NCBI RefSeq assembly: GCF_020509005.1
Contig: NC_063021.1
Coordinates: 2,976,001 to 3,040,000 of the forward strand
Origin: Fulvia fulva
Taxonomy: Eukaryota > Ascomycota > Dothideomycetes > Mycosphaerellales > Mycosphaerellaceae
Direction: 5' to 3'
Length of the DNA stretch: 64,000 nucleotides
Part shown: positions 1 to 12,260 of the stretch, piece after piece
Numbering within the stretch: the stretch's first letter is position 1
Layout of the letters: every line of letters begins with the position of its first letter
Notes under the pieces: model-generated
The model's input: only the letters and a program-made list of their open reading frames with translations
Told to the model about the DNA's origin: nothing
The model's database searches: none
Translations under genes and position numbers: made by a program

Positions 1-80
1 TATAAATAAGGGATAGCGTGCTATATACGAACCTTCGTACCGCCGATAGTCGTAGGGTAAGGATCGTAATAATCCGTATA

Positions 81-143
81 ACGTGCTTTACTACCGAGCG
101 GGCTATACTACCGAGCGGGCCACTTTTACTAAGAACTGTACCA
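81..143 (+). repeat. Left terminal inverted repeat of Fot1-like element
   Basis: Begins ACGTGCTTTACTACC and pairs with the reverse complement of 1151-1213. It holds a 13-bp unit CTACCGAGCGGGC twice (91-103 and 108-120), 17 bp apart, a plausible transposase-binding pair. A third copy of this end lies at 7817-7983 in reverse orientation. Confidence 0.8.
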
Positions 144-1150
144 CTTCTATAGATATAGCTATATAACTACTATTATAGCGTATATTGTCTTTAAACGAGG
201 CCAAACTGACCTTAGCTATCTAGGCCACGAAACGCGACGCGAAAATTACGAATCGACTTACTATAAAGGTATACGACGCGTCTCGAACTATACTAGAGTA
301 TCAATTGAATAGACGACCTCCTCGGGGTGACTACGAGCCTAATTCGAAGAAGCTTATAGAGCTAGAAGAGAGGGTGATACTTGAGTATATACTCGAGCTA
401 GATCTTAGAGGTTTCCCGCTATTAAAGGCTAGTATACGAGTAATAGCCGATTTATTACTATAAGAGAAGGGTCTTAAGCCCGCTAGTCTTTATTAGATAG
501 ACAGGTTCATTAGGCGGCATCGTGAGCTAAAGGTTCGTATAATACGTAGATACGATCGTTAGCGAGCCCTAATAGAAGATCTAGACGTTATCGAGAAGTA
601 GTTCTTACTTATACGTAATATAAAGGAGAAGTATAGCATCCTTAACTAGGACACCTATAACTTCGACGATATAGGGTTCGTAATAGGTATTATTACGTCT
701 TAGAGCGTCGTTACGGGTTTAGAAAGGCGTGGTAGAAAGAGGAAGGTCGTTTAATAGGGTAATAGAGAGGGAGTAGAGAGATAGCGTATTAGATAGCTCT
801 TATACGAAGCGGGATTAGTAAGCTACGTAAGTCTAACAAGGCCCTTATATAGCGGAAAGTACGAAAGCGTAAGTACATTTAGTCTAGAGGGTCTCTAACC
901 TTCGATAAGGCGTCGTAATTGATACCTCTAGAGGATACTAGGAGGCAGAAAGTGAGTAGAGAGTCGCTAGATAGTGTTCGGCTAGTACTAAGGCTACGAC
1001 GCTATAAGTAATATAGCGAGTCGGGGCATAACGTACGTACCTATCAAGTAGACTCGCTAGATAGCGAAGAATCTGAAGAGGAATTGTCCTCCTAGTAACG
1101 ATTCTATAGGATGTCGTCGTGTTAAGATACCGTCGTAATTAAAGTAGAAG

Positions 1151-1213
1151 TAGTATAGTTCTTAGTAAAAGTAGCCCGCTCGGTAGTATAGCCCGCTCGG
1201 TAGTAAAGTACGT
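1151..1213 (-). repeat. Right terminal inverted repeat of Fot1-like element
   Basis: Reverse complement of 81-143 with few differences, mostly transitions. It contains the same duplicated GCCCGCTCGGTAG unit and ends in GTACGT followed by TA. Confidence 0.8.
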
Positions 1214-2859
1214 TAGTACTTCTTAGTAAATATAAATATATTAGCTCTCTAGTCTAGTATAGGGTAGTACTTCTAGAACTAGGGTATACTAAACATAAAG
1301 TCGTAGTCGAGGTTAGTAACGAAGTAACTAACTTCCTCGATATAACCGTTTAGGTCGACCTTAGTCTTAATATATTCCGTAGCTTAACTAGATACTTTAG
1401 GGTTAGCTCCTAGGCCTATCTTCTAAGCCTAAGGTAGTCATATTCGTAAAAGATATTTCTTCGTAAACTTCGTATTATAAAATAGCGACTCGGTACCGGG
1501 ATCTATTAGAATACGTACTAGCTTACTACCCGCTACGCCTACTACTATAATATACGAGCTTCTTAGCGGAAGGTCTATTGTCTTTATAGTATATAGTATA
1601 ACCTCCGGACTAAAGATTACGGGGATGTTACTAATTACTATTTCCTACTATATAGAGTTCCTCTTTCCTCTATAACGGTAATATAATAAGGGCGTAACCT
1701 TAGGAGGTTCTAGTAGTACCGTCTTCGGAGGATTAGTACTAGGTGCGAGTATAGGCTACTATTTAGTACATATACGACTAGAGCCTAGGCTTCCCTCGAC
1801 TTAGTAGCCTTAAGCTCTACTAGTACGTCGCCGACCTAGATCGATATATTCTTCGTAGCGTTATTAGCGTCGCTACTAGTCTTCTTATACTTCTTAAAGG
1901 GACACTTAGGCGACTAGGCACCCTTATTATCACGGTGTAGCCCTACGGCCTACGGCCTTCGGGTTACGTAACTTCGTAAATATAACGTAACGCCTCGGCT
2001 CGGCGAACGTCGCGCTTATCTTCGATACGCGCCTTAGCTAGAACTTCTCTTCTCCGTAGAACTTATTCGATTACTTAGCTACGATACCCTTTTACCTACC
2101 GAGAGTAGCCTAGACCCGTATTATTAAGTTCTCCCGCTCTAAATCCCTCTATAGTAAGTACGCGTATTATCGGTAATATTACCGACTAGTTTACGATACT
2201 TTAGTAGGAGTTAGCGAACAAGACCCCGAGTTCGAGGCAGATTATAGTAGTATTATCGGGTGTCCTATATACGTAGGAAGTATATAGAAGAGGAGGACAC
2301 GATATAGTTAGTCGTAGACACTTTCGTAGGAGTTCGTCGAGATACGTAGGATTAATATTAATATCCGCCGAACCGTCGAGGATTCGAGATAGCCGTAACT
2401 ATAGCTACCGATAATTACAAACCGTAACCGTAGTAGACCTAATAGAATAATAGAAGTTAGACTATAGTCGATAGCTAAGATCAGACCTACTAGATATAAT
2501 AAGTAACGGCGGGTTAATAGTAGAAGACGGAAATCACGTATACGACTCTTAAGACTTAGTACGACTAGCGTGAGCGTATTTACTAATAAGATAGAGGATA
2601 GGGTATATCGTCGAGAGTAGATAGGTAGGGAGGCTAGTACGCGCCGCTCGACCTATCGTATACTATACCCCTAGATCCTATAGAAGATAGTAAAGGCGCT
2701 TAGTTCCGATACGATCTATAAGTATACAAGCTATATACCTACGAAGAGTTAGCGGCGTTAGTTAAGAAGAGACCTAAAGCTTGGCTTAATGTCCTCGACT
2801 TTAGGATATAGATATATACTTATAGATATTACGTAGTCGAGCCTTATTAATCGCCTATC

Positions 2860-5800
2860 GATCTCTACGCCAAAACAAGACACATTCGAAAGCTCTTATC
2901 AAGGCCATTCTAACGATATATAAAGTAGGCCACTGCCCCTAGGACTAAGGGAGTTCTACCTTATTCAATCTAGATAGCTTAAAGCTCTCTTCACCCTATT
3001 TCTTTAGCTCCAAACGCCGCGGAGGTGCCTAGCTACATTAGGCAACTCCTAGGTAATAGTAGCCTAGGCTACGGTACTAACGGCGCCTACGGCCCTATAG
3101 GCGAAGCCCCCCTAAGACAACTAGTAGCAACTTATAGAGGACGTAAAAAGTATAGAAACTAACGATCAGCTCCCTTACCGGTCTCTATAGGTAATGATCA
3201 CTTAGCTACGTACGGCGCTTATACTGTCGTATTACCGAGGGCAATAAGAAATAAGGACGACGTCCTAGGCGATTAGTAAGGCCACCCGGAATCAACACCC
3301 CTATAGCTAGGCATCGGTCGCGGCATCGATACTAGGCCCCCGCCTAACGCACGATACAGTTACGATCCGTATTGTAGCAAAGGAAGACTAGGCCGAAGTT
3401 ACGAAGCTATCGAACAAGGAGCTCGCCTAACGAATCAACCAACTAGGGGTGGTCGTAGTGAACTAACAGTCTAACGGCACTCTATAGATCTATACTAGCT
3501 CTACTACTACTAGGAGGCACCTAGAGGCATAGCTATAGTAGGCATCTAAGGTTACGGCATTAGCGAAGGTCTTAACGAAACAATTCACGATCCTAGTCTA
3601 CGATATGCCTAAGGAGTTTGACCTAACTAACTAGGGTCACCTACGCGCTCTCTAAGAGGATAACCCGGTCACTCTTAACTCTCTAATCCAGAAGGCGACT
3701 TAGCTCTATAGGAAATGGCTAGAAGGCAAGAAGGCCTCGGCGCTAATAGTATAGCTATAAGACGCGAAAGCGGCGGATCTAGCGATAGAACAAGGCCTAG
3801 TCTAGTAATATAGCCTCAAGATAGTAGAAAAGTACTCCTTATCCTTTCGTATCCTCTAATGCTTCAAATACTAACAGTATAGACACCAAACCTATACGTG
3901 TATAAACAAGTAGGCCTACTCGAACTATATAGGAGACTATATATCTAGGGACTATACATCGACTACGAGACGGTACGCGAACTGTCCGGGGTACTACCTA
4001 TCGTATAGTACGGAATGCCTATAGCGGAAACTAGCGAAAAACAAGGCAATCACAAACAGAACCGTCGCCCTAAGATTCTACGGCGACCGTAAGGCTAGCC
4101 TATACCGGAACTAACTAGCGGCGGTCGGGCATAAGCGCCCTAGGGCCGAGAACGATATAAAGGATACGTAACCTAGGGCGTACGGGAGGCTACGTACTCT
4201 ACTAGCTACGGCGAGGGAATCTAACTAGGCCCGGCTCCCCTTTAGTATATAGCCGATAGGCGTAGACTAGGACGTATAGGGTAGTAGGATATAGGACGAT
4301 ATAGAGGAAATGATTGTCGATGCCGATAACTAGCCTCGACACGCTTAGTATTATCTAGTATAACGTTAACTATAGTAAGGATATAGTCTAGAACCATTTC
4401 CTACACGAGGCGGACCCGCGCGTCCACTACGTCCTTACAATCTAGGAGCTATAGATTAACCCGTACTATAAGAGACTAACGACCTACAAGTTACTAGGCT
4501 ATACGATATGCCTACGAGGCGACGGCAGACCCCGTACGTGCTTCTATGTTAGCAAGGATATACTAGAATCCGACTAGGAGGTAGTGTACTACGTAGACGA
4601 AGAAGGCGGGGGCGATATTACCTCCCTCTACGTAGGTAGCACCTAGATACATAACCTATATATACAACCGCTAGCCTCGAGGTCTAGCCGCGACCTAGGG
4701 GTCTATAGACACCTAGACAGTGCGCTTAAGAGACAAGGGTGCCACATCGTAGTAGGAGACTTTAACATATACTACCCTTCCTAGGAAAGCCTTATATAGC
4801 CGTACCCTATAGCCGACGAAGTACTCGACTTAATAGCGAGCAACGTAATTGCCCTTAATACCCCGAAGGACCTAGGCACCTAGAAGAGAGGGGGACTCTA
4901 AGGCACGATCGACCTCTCCTAGATCTTAGATAGCTACTACTATACGGTAACCTACTATAGGATCGAACATAAACTCGAGGCGTCGTTAGACTACATACTA
5001 GTCAGGACCTCTATTACGACATAGATATAACGTATACTAGCGGGAACCCCTAAGCTAAACTAGGGAAAGGCCTACTAGGCCAACATCTAGGCGTACCTCG
5101 ATAACTCTAAGAGGCTAGTCTAGATCGCGTAGTAGCAATACAACAGTAAAGACGAGATAGACGAAGCAGTCTAGGGGTTGATAGACGAAATAAGAAAAGC
5201 GACCTTACTTTACGTTCCGCTTGCCTAACTAACGATATAGTCCAAACTATACTAGACGCCGGAGTGCACTACGGTAGTAAGAGAAGCAAGGAGAGCCCGC
5301 CGGGTGTGGACGAGCAGCTATAGCGAGGAGGCCTAGAACGTATATAGGGAGGCATACTAACAGAAGAAAGCTATAATACGAAGGGAGAAAGCAGTCGGCT
5401 AGAGGGCTATAGTAGAAGAAATCGCCGGCAAGCTAGAGAGGATATAGAAGCTAGCGAAATGGGCCCGATAGGACCCTATATAGGGCCCCTCCTTCTCTAT
5501 CCTAGCGCTATAATCGCCTAGTAGCCCGGTTAGCGACCCCGAGGCTAAGGCGCGTCTACTAGCTAGCAAGTTCTTCCCGCCCCTAGTCGAGGCTAATCTA
5601 AGCGACATAAATAGCTCTACTCCTCTAGCCCCTAGCATCGCGGTCTAATAGGAGGTGTCCGAGGGAGAAGTTGCCGCTATACTAAGGAAGTTGCCGGCGA
5701 AGAAAGCCCCGGGGCCGGATAGGATCCTAAACGAGCTACTAAAGAAGTGTAGAGATCAACTAGCCCTAGTAGTTATAGCGATCTTTAACGCCTACCTATA

Positions 5801-7816
5801 GACCGGGTACCACCCGATAGCTTTTAAACAATCGACGATAGTGGTCCTACGTAAGCCGTAGAAGGAAGACTATACGTAGGTAAAGTCGTACCGCCTAATT
5901 GCGCTCCTTAACACTCTTAGGAAGGCGCTTAAGAAGCTAGTTATAACGAGACTCTCCGAGGCGGTAGAGGAACACTCCCTACTCCCGGACACCTAGATAG
6001 GTACGCGCCTATAGCGATCGACGCTATCCGCGATAGAACTTATCACCTCTTAGGTAAAGGCCATCTAGTATAAGAATAGGGACAAGGTGGCTTCCTTACT
6101 TAGCCTAGACATATCGGGAGCCTTCGACTACGTGTTATACCCGCGGCTACTCTATATCCTAAGGTCGAAAGGACTCCCTAAGTGGCTTGTTAACTTCGTA
6201 CGGTCCTACCTCTAAAACCGTAGTACGTCGATCCTAGTCGGCTAGTATAGAAGCCCATTTCAAGTAGTCTATACTAGAATCCCGTAAGGCTTAACGCTAG
6301 TACCTATTCTGTTCCTCTTCTTTATAGCGACGCTGCTCCTAGCCCTAGAATCCTAGAACACCGCTACGAGCGGCTTCGTAGACGATATAAATATCCTAGC
6401 GTAGTCTTCCTCGACTAAGGAGAACTATAGGCTACTAGAAGAGAAGCACAAGATCTACGAGGACTAGGCTAGGAGGCACGGGGCTCGGTTTGCCCTAGAA
6501 AAGTACAATCTAATACACTTTACGCGCCGGCCACGGTTCCACAATATATAAGCTTCTATCTAGATATAGGGGCATACGACTAACCCGGCAAATCAGCTCA
6601 GGATCTTCGGACTATAGGTAGACCCGGCGCTACGGTAGAGGAAGCACGTATAGGCAATATTACGGAAAGCTAAACAGAATATAGCATTATACTAGAGGCT
6701 CACTACGTCTATATAGGGGGCGGACTTCCGGTAGTTACGACTTCTATATACGGCTATTATACGGCCAGTCCTTACCTATAGTAGCTAAGTGTAGTCCTTA
6801 GGCAAGAGGGCCTACCTATCAAAGGGACTCGTCGCGCCGCTAGCGAAGATCTAAAACCAATGCCTAAGGAAGGTTACCGGGGTATATAAGTCGACACTAA
6901 CGAGGATGCTTAAGTACGAGACCGCTATACCGCCGATCGACCTATATATCTAGGGACTACGGACCTCCTACTTAGGCAAGTCGGCATAGTACCTAGTATA
7001 GAAGGTCATCGCTAGTACAGTCGTAAGGGCCCGCGAATTAGTACTAGCGTATAGGGGCATTCGACCCGGAAACGAGCCGAACTACCGGGCAAGGGACGAA
7101 TAGCTAGTAATATAATAGGAAGGTAAGAAATCGTTTGTAGAGCAACTATAGAAAGAGAGGTAGAACAACCAGGTTGTAGGGTATAGTAGACGCCCTTAGC
7201 TAGCGGGACAACCTAAGGAATAGTTAGCTACAAAATCCGCGGTCAAGCACCCCCCGAAGCTTATCTACTACCGCCTTACGAGGGCATAGAGTAGTATAGC
7301 AACCTAACTACGAAGCGAACACATCGGCCTCTAGGGGTACCTATTATAGAGGAAGGTTCTAGGATACACGAATACTAGCTGCCCCTACGGCTATCGCTCC
7401 TAGAACGTACGGTACGTACTCCTCGTCTGTCCGAGGTGGTCGCTAGGAAGGGGGGAGTAGATAGTAAAGGCGAGGAACCGGACGATTAGGGCACTTCTTA
7501 ACAACGCTAAGGACCTACGGCGTATTACGAACTAGATACTAGAGAAGGGCTGGCTAGAACAGTACCGCCTAGTAGGAACAGTGTAGGAAGAGAGGATACG
7601 ACGTAGCGCGACGAGACCGGCTAGGAGCGGGGGCTAACGGGGTAGTGATATAGACTACGTACGTTTAGAGGGAAAGCTAAACTAGACAAGGAGTAGTCGG
7701 GGGCGGGAAGGGTTTTCACCTATTCGGGTTTCCCTTTGTACATAATAATAGATATATACCTATATAGGCCGGATAGGGTCCTAGAACAGGGGAATGACAA
7801 ATCTATCTATCTATCT
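2860..7816 (+). mobile_element. Tad1-like LINE (non-LTR retrotransposon), heavily RIP-mutated
   Basis: Two ORFs can be followed through many TAG stops. ORF1 is gag-like, with cysteine-knuckle remnants around 3847-4000 in which expected Cys codons have become Tyr. ORF2 begins with an AP endonuclease (V-V-G-D-F-N near 4749-4770), then a reverse transcriptase with K-K-A-P-G-P-D near 5700, an S-L-D-I-S-G-A-F-D block near 6100, and the catalytic FVDD at 6375-6386, then probably RNase H. The 3' end carries a short TCTA tandem tail at about 7800-7816. The domain order and the (TCTA)n tail fit fungal Tad1-clade LINEs. The 5' boundary near 2860 is approximate and no target duplication was found. No intact ORF remains. 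Confidence 0.8.
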
Positions 7817-7983
7817 AATTATCGCGTCGCGTTTTATGGCCTGGACAGCTAAGGTCAGTTTGGCCTCGTTTGAAGACAATATACGCTATAATAGTGGTTG
7901 TATAGCTATATCTATAGAAGTGGTATAGTTCTTGGCAAAAGTGGCCCGCTCGGTAGTATAGCCCGCTCGGTAGTAAAGCACGT
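7817..7983 (-). mobile_element. Detached 5' end of a second Fot1-like element
   Basis: The reverse complement matches 81 to about 255 over its whole length, including the duplicated CTACCGAGCGGGC units, and ends at GCACGT followed by TA (7984-7985). It is cut off exactly where the LINE tail ends, so the LINE probably inserted into this copy. It keeps CpA and TpG at sites where the left copy has TpA, so it is less mutated than 81-255. Confidence 0.75.
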
Positions 7984-7985
7984 TA

Positions 7986-10205
7986 TCTCGAAGGTTATAG
8001 TAATAGCTATAAGTACCGCGTTAGTAAAGAGGCGCGTTTGGCTGTTAGACCCGTAGGTAGCAAACAAATCTACGCGTTCTTATTAGCTCAATTCACTAAC
8101 TAAGCTACCACTGCGCTAAAACTTGGTTGGAACCCGCTAAAAGCGGGTGGCTTGCGGCCGGCTGAAAGCCAGCAGCGCTTTGCTGCCCGTACGGGGATGA
8201 AAATGGAGGTAGAGGTGGTGTAGGAAGATGCATCTCGAGAACACCACATTCGATGCCAGCGCACAGCAAGATTCGAGCAGGTCGTTTGGCACGAGTTAAG
8301 AGCAGACGAGGGAAGATGGAGGCAGAGGATCCTATATCGGGGAAGAAGATGTGAGAGTCGCCGTGATGGGCATCAGAGATGGCAGGCTAAGTGATTGGAA
8401 GGGTGGTGTAAAGGATTGGGTTCTTGAGCCAACACAGAGAGAACAATTGCTCAACGGCGCATAAACCATCATCTACTCCACCATGGTTCCTCAGCTGCCG
8501 ACCACCATCCACATACCCACCGACCGTCTCCCAACTTCTCCCACATTCGTCACTTACAAGCTACGACTAAAGAGAAAGCTAAGTACCAAACACGGCGTCC
8601 CACCACACAACACATGGCTACCGTCCCTGCTTGACTCAAAGGTCATTGCAATCGCCAGGGAGGCAAGTATGACGAATCTGGCCGTTCGATTTTATTTGGC
8701 AACAAGCGTAGTTTGGGGGACACTAAGTACATTGCCCTGTTAGCATCGAATGTCTCCAGAGTGTGCGAAGTTGATACGTACGGCGTTGCCCGTCGACCTG
8801 CAATCAGGAAAATTTGCAGCAGAAGCCGCCATGATTATCGAAAGTATGGCTCCGAGGATAGTTGCGTGACCAAACATTGTGCGTTCTTCTCTGTATGTGC
8901 TATTAGGTTAGTTCCCATATTGGCTTTTCCACTGCAGAGACTTTTATAATGTGGGCTCACAGACCTCGTGAGGATTGGACTGCGATGTTGTTGGACAAGT
9001 GTAGCTACACAACGAGCTGGATATTATCTCAGTTTTGGAAGCCAAGTATAGAGAGGGAAAGAGTATAGAAGTGGAGAGAGAGCGCGTGCGCGTACGCGTC
9101 CTCTTTAATAGTCTACATTCTTCTAAAACCACGAGTGTAGCTTACTACGGCTCTTGTAAGGAAAGCCAGTAGTCTGATCGCTTTCAGGTCTTCGACATAG
9201 CTTGTCAGCGTGCGTAGAAGCTGCACCTTGCGCATTTGGGTAAGAACAACACGGCGGCTCCTTTGAAAGGCTGTACAACACCCCCTACACTAGGGCCGAT
9301 AAATGTGGCTATACGCAGTGCGACGAATAGCCACGTGCTTCAGAATGCGGTCGAGGACGAGAGTGATAAAGTTGCTTCTTCGTGGCCCATGTATATACGA
9401 CGAATCTTAACCTTACGTTGCGTTTCTCGATTCCAACCATGGCCCTTGCAACGGTGGTGAGAAGGTACGCTACCTTTGAACATGCATGGCAGAACGACGC
9501 ATCATGTCAGTTCTAGGATCTGGATGATAATCTCTGCCTTCAGCGCCATATACCTAGGATGCGTGAAGGGCCGGTGATCCATGTGGGTAGTCCTGCTTGG
9601 CCGACATTCGTCTCTCGCTCTCTCGCTCTCTCTCCTCCACCTCAGAGTACCTCGCCGAAACAATGACCATAGCTGTAGAACCCGACTTTTCCAATACCAC
9701 CACGTGGCATTCTGCCGATAGCTTGTTGGCCAGGCACCCCCATGTACAGTACACTTCCTGCATGTGCGTCGAGCTCTTCCTGTGCAATGTGAGCCAAACC
9801 CATAATGTCAACCATGTCGAGATGAATCATTGAGACACAAACACGTGGGCTCATCGCTTGCTGTGACAGATGGACGCTATTCATCTATCGAACACGAAGA
9901 CGTTGTTCCTGAGCTACACCATGGAACGATGCGCTTGCTCGAGTTCGAGGAGCGCCAACTGCAGGGGTCCTTCATTCCAACCGCGGTGGATTGTCCCGCT
10001 GATGACTTTTGGGAGCATGTCCCTTGGAAAGATTCAAAAGAAAGTGTATGGTACAATATTGTGCAACAAATGACAAACAAACAATGCGCGCGAAGCGTTG
10101 CCTTGTTTCGACGTCCAAGCAGGCAACATAACGTTGGTGCCGACTCAATCCACCTGTCCATCCATTTCCCATGACGGCAGGAGATTAGCCAGGAACACAG
10201 TCGCA
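7986..10205. other. No recognisable gene (2.2 kb beside transposon island)
   Basis: Base composition returns to normal here. Only short, mutually overlapping ORFs occur (the longest about 114 codons at 9830-10174) and none resembles a known family. A purine/pyrimidine CTCTCG repeat lies at 9606-9640 and a GCGGG/CCCGC-rich small palindrome near 8128-8180. Degraded gene remnants cannot be excluded. Confidence 0.5.
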
Positions 10206-12260
10206 TCACTCAGCCCCGTATTTGGCAAGGTAACTACGTCCATGGGTTCCGCCTTTGACGGCCGCGATGCATACCCCTTCAGCGGCAAGGCAAGGAATTC
10301 CCTTGAAGGGGACCAGACTCCCGCATTTGTCCGTCATGCAAGTCTGGAAAGCGTCGTTGCAATGATCGCACGATTGCTCGTCACAATTGTCGAAGCAGTA
10401 ATCGTGTGTGTTACAACAATCGTGGAAAAACGTTTCCGGCACGATTTTGTGGTTCGCTTCTGATCCACAGCCGTTGACTGATATAGGGCGGGCATTGAGC
10501 TTCGTTATCGCGTGCTGGCCAGCAGGACACCTGAACGTATCCGATCTCTTTTCGAGGCTTCGGAGCTCAAGATGGGACTTAGGTGCTACTAGATTTAGGT
10601 TGTCGAGGTCCAGTGCGATGACACTGCTGTTTGAGGAGTGAGCCCGGGAGAGAAACTTAGAGCTGCAGTCTCCAAATCGATTTTCAGACTATAGAGAATA
10701 CCTTCATTCACTATGCCAATTTGTCCATGGCAGTCGACTGTAAAGATCGTCGTTACCAGTTCCCGTCCGTTGACGTTGTGAGCAGTTGGTCCGGTAGATG
10801 TCGACGTAAGTTTGAGCTTACCGTTGGCTGCTTTCGCAACATACTGCAGCTCACGGCCAGTCACAACAAGGTCGTATAAACTCGCAGGTGCCATTGCTGA
10901 ATTCTGAAGGCGGAACTTGGGGGGCCTTTGGAAGAGCATCAGTCCCGCCATTTCTTCGGATCGTTCCGTCCAGTCGAAGAGCCAAAACATCAAGATATTC
11001 AAGCTTCATCTCATAAATCGGCATCAGCGACAGGAGATCTAAGGACAGTATCTGGAACTGGCTCTCGGATGAGTTTGCATCAACTAAGCAGGTAGCGTCG
11101 GGTGGAGCGATGTGCAGCCAGTCTACGAGGGACGTGTCCGTTGCCTGAGTAGCAGTACAATTGCGCTCGTACAGCATCCATGGACCTGAGGATTATTCTC
11201 CGCGAATGCCGGACCTATCACGACATTAGCTTTGTCATCCGACCATTCCATGGGATGTGACCAACGCTGGCAATGCGAAATGTAGACACATGCCCAGGCC
11301 GACGCCGAAGCTTTGGCATTCGACATCCGATGAGCAATGCTCGCCGCAGGTCGATGGATATTTGATCCCATCGACGGAGTTCTTCTAGCGTGTATCACCA
11401 ATGGTAGGATCGTGCGAAGGCTGGTGTGTGCATTTGCGACAAACCATTGTATGCGAAAACCATACCTCGTACTGGCGTCCAGATCGTCGCCGGCCAAGAG
11501 AGCATCGCGGAGCACAACTCACTTTGCAAATGAGACTCGATTTGAGGCCAATCAGAGCATTGATACTGTCCATGTTTCAAAGACGCAACTTGAATTGTGT
11601 TGGTCTTGCCTTGATAGAATTCTTGCCAGGCCAGCTGTGTGGTGCCCCCAGAAGTAGTAGGCTGCAGTTCTGGCACCCTGTAGACTGAATCCATCATGAA
11701 CTCACGGCCTGAAAGGTCCGAGATCTGAAAAGGAACGCCTGAGACACTCCTTATCAGAGCTCCGTGGTAGGCGCCAGGATGTACGCTGCAGTTCTCTGCT
11801 GTCACGAACAGAAGACATGTTGTTGGTGCCGCAGGCTTATGGCTGGTCACGGTAAAGCATGTCGAGCGTTGAGCAATTCTCCACGTTCTTGGCCACCACG
11901 TGGCCACTTACGAAGACAAGCCCCTCGCACGTTCCCGGCCCGACCCGAGACTGGACTTCATGCATGATGCGGTGCCTCGAACTAACAAAACTCGAACCTG
12001 GTGACCAGACTCCATAATCACAGGCTGACTGGTCAATCCGAGGGCATGCCTGCGAACTTTGTGGCGTCCAATGAACCTCCTGGCTGTGAAGGTAGGGAGG
12101 TCAATGACGCGGACACCTCTGGAGCAAGCGGACACGCAAGATCAGGAGACGATACAGGACTTCCTGTACGCCCGGTCCAGGAGCATACTGTCACAAAAAG
12201 ACTGAGTGGCTTTCTCGTCTGGAAGAGATGACAGCCATCATGGCACTAACAGGACCATGG
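10206..12260 (-). pseudogene. Secreted cysteine-rich protein with C-terminal phospholipase A2-like motif, frame broken
   Basis: The 3' part (10206 to about 10680) reads continuously and contains a dibasic KR site, then NGCG, then CCNTHDYC. This is the CCxxHDxC pattern of the phospholipase A2 active-site histidine and calcium region, followed by regularly spaced cysteines. Fungal secreted proteins with a variable N-terminal domain and this type of C-terminus are known. Upstream, coding-like stretches continue at 10595-11002, 10851-11177, 11123-11515 and 11395-11907, but they lie in three different minus frames and several overlap, which introns alone do not explain easily. I therefore call it a decayed gene. 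A signal peptide start could not be placed. The catalytic assignment rests on the motif only. An alternative is a multi-intron gene that I failed to join. Confidence 0.45.

Larger units (their letters stand above)
81..1213 (+). mobile_element. Fot1/pogo-like DNA transposon, internally deleted, RIP-mutated
   Basis: The element has terminal inverted repeats of about 60 bp and is flanked by TA on both sides (79-80 and 1214-1215), the target duplication of the Tc1/mariner/pogo superfamily. The plus strand reads as a Fot1-type transposase broken by stops. It has an N-terminal helix-turn-helix region, a CENP-B-like block around 420-600, then N-F-D-D-I-G-F near 658-680, equivalent to the NFDE motif holding the first catalytic acid, followed directly by C-terminal-type sequence. 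A normal Fot1 transposase needs about 1.6 kb, and here the whole element is 1133 bp, so much of the catalytic domain is missing. It could move only if supplied with transposase from elsewhere. Stops are mostly TAG, consistent with RIP. Confidence 0.75.
1..2640 (-). mobile_element. RIP-mutated Ty3/Gypsy retrotransposon remnant (gag, protease, start of RT)
   Basis: On the minus strand, roughly 1210-1530 reads as a retropepsin-like domain despite many in-frame TAG codons: LIDPGTES, near 1488-1523, matches the usual DSGA active-site region, and the downstream block ends in a F-S-I-P-x-F-x-K-Y-Y pattern typical of Gypsy protease/linker. Upstream, about 1875-1945, is a degraded CCHC-like knuckle with SPKCPFKKYKK. 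Positions 1-80 continue the same strand with a reading like the start of a Gypsy reverse transcriptase, so the DNA element at 81-1213 lies inside this one. CpA and TpG are scarce and TpA abundant, and most stops are TAG, as expected when RIP turns CAG or TGG into TAG. No LTR was found and the upper limit near 2640 is approximate. Family assignment is inference from motif order. Confidence 0.6.

Noticed and set aside
11960..12060. Possible minus-strand tRNA (GGTTCGAGT-like B box near 11990)
   Set aside because: No matching A box and no cloverleaf could be formed at the right distance.
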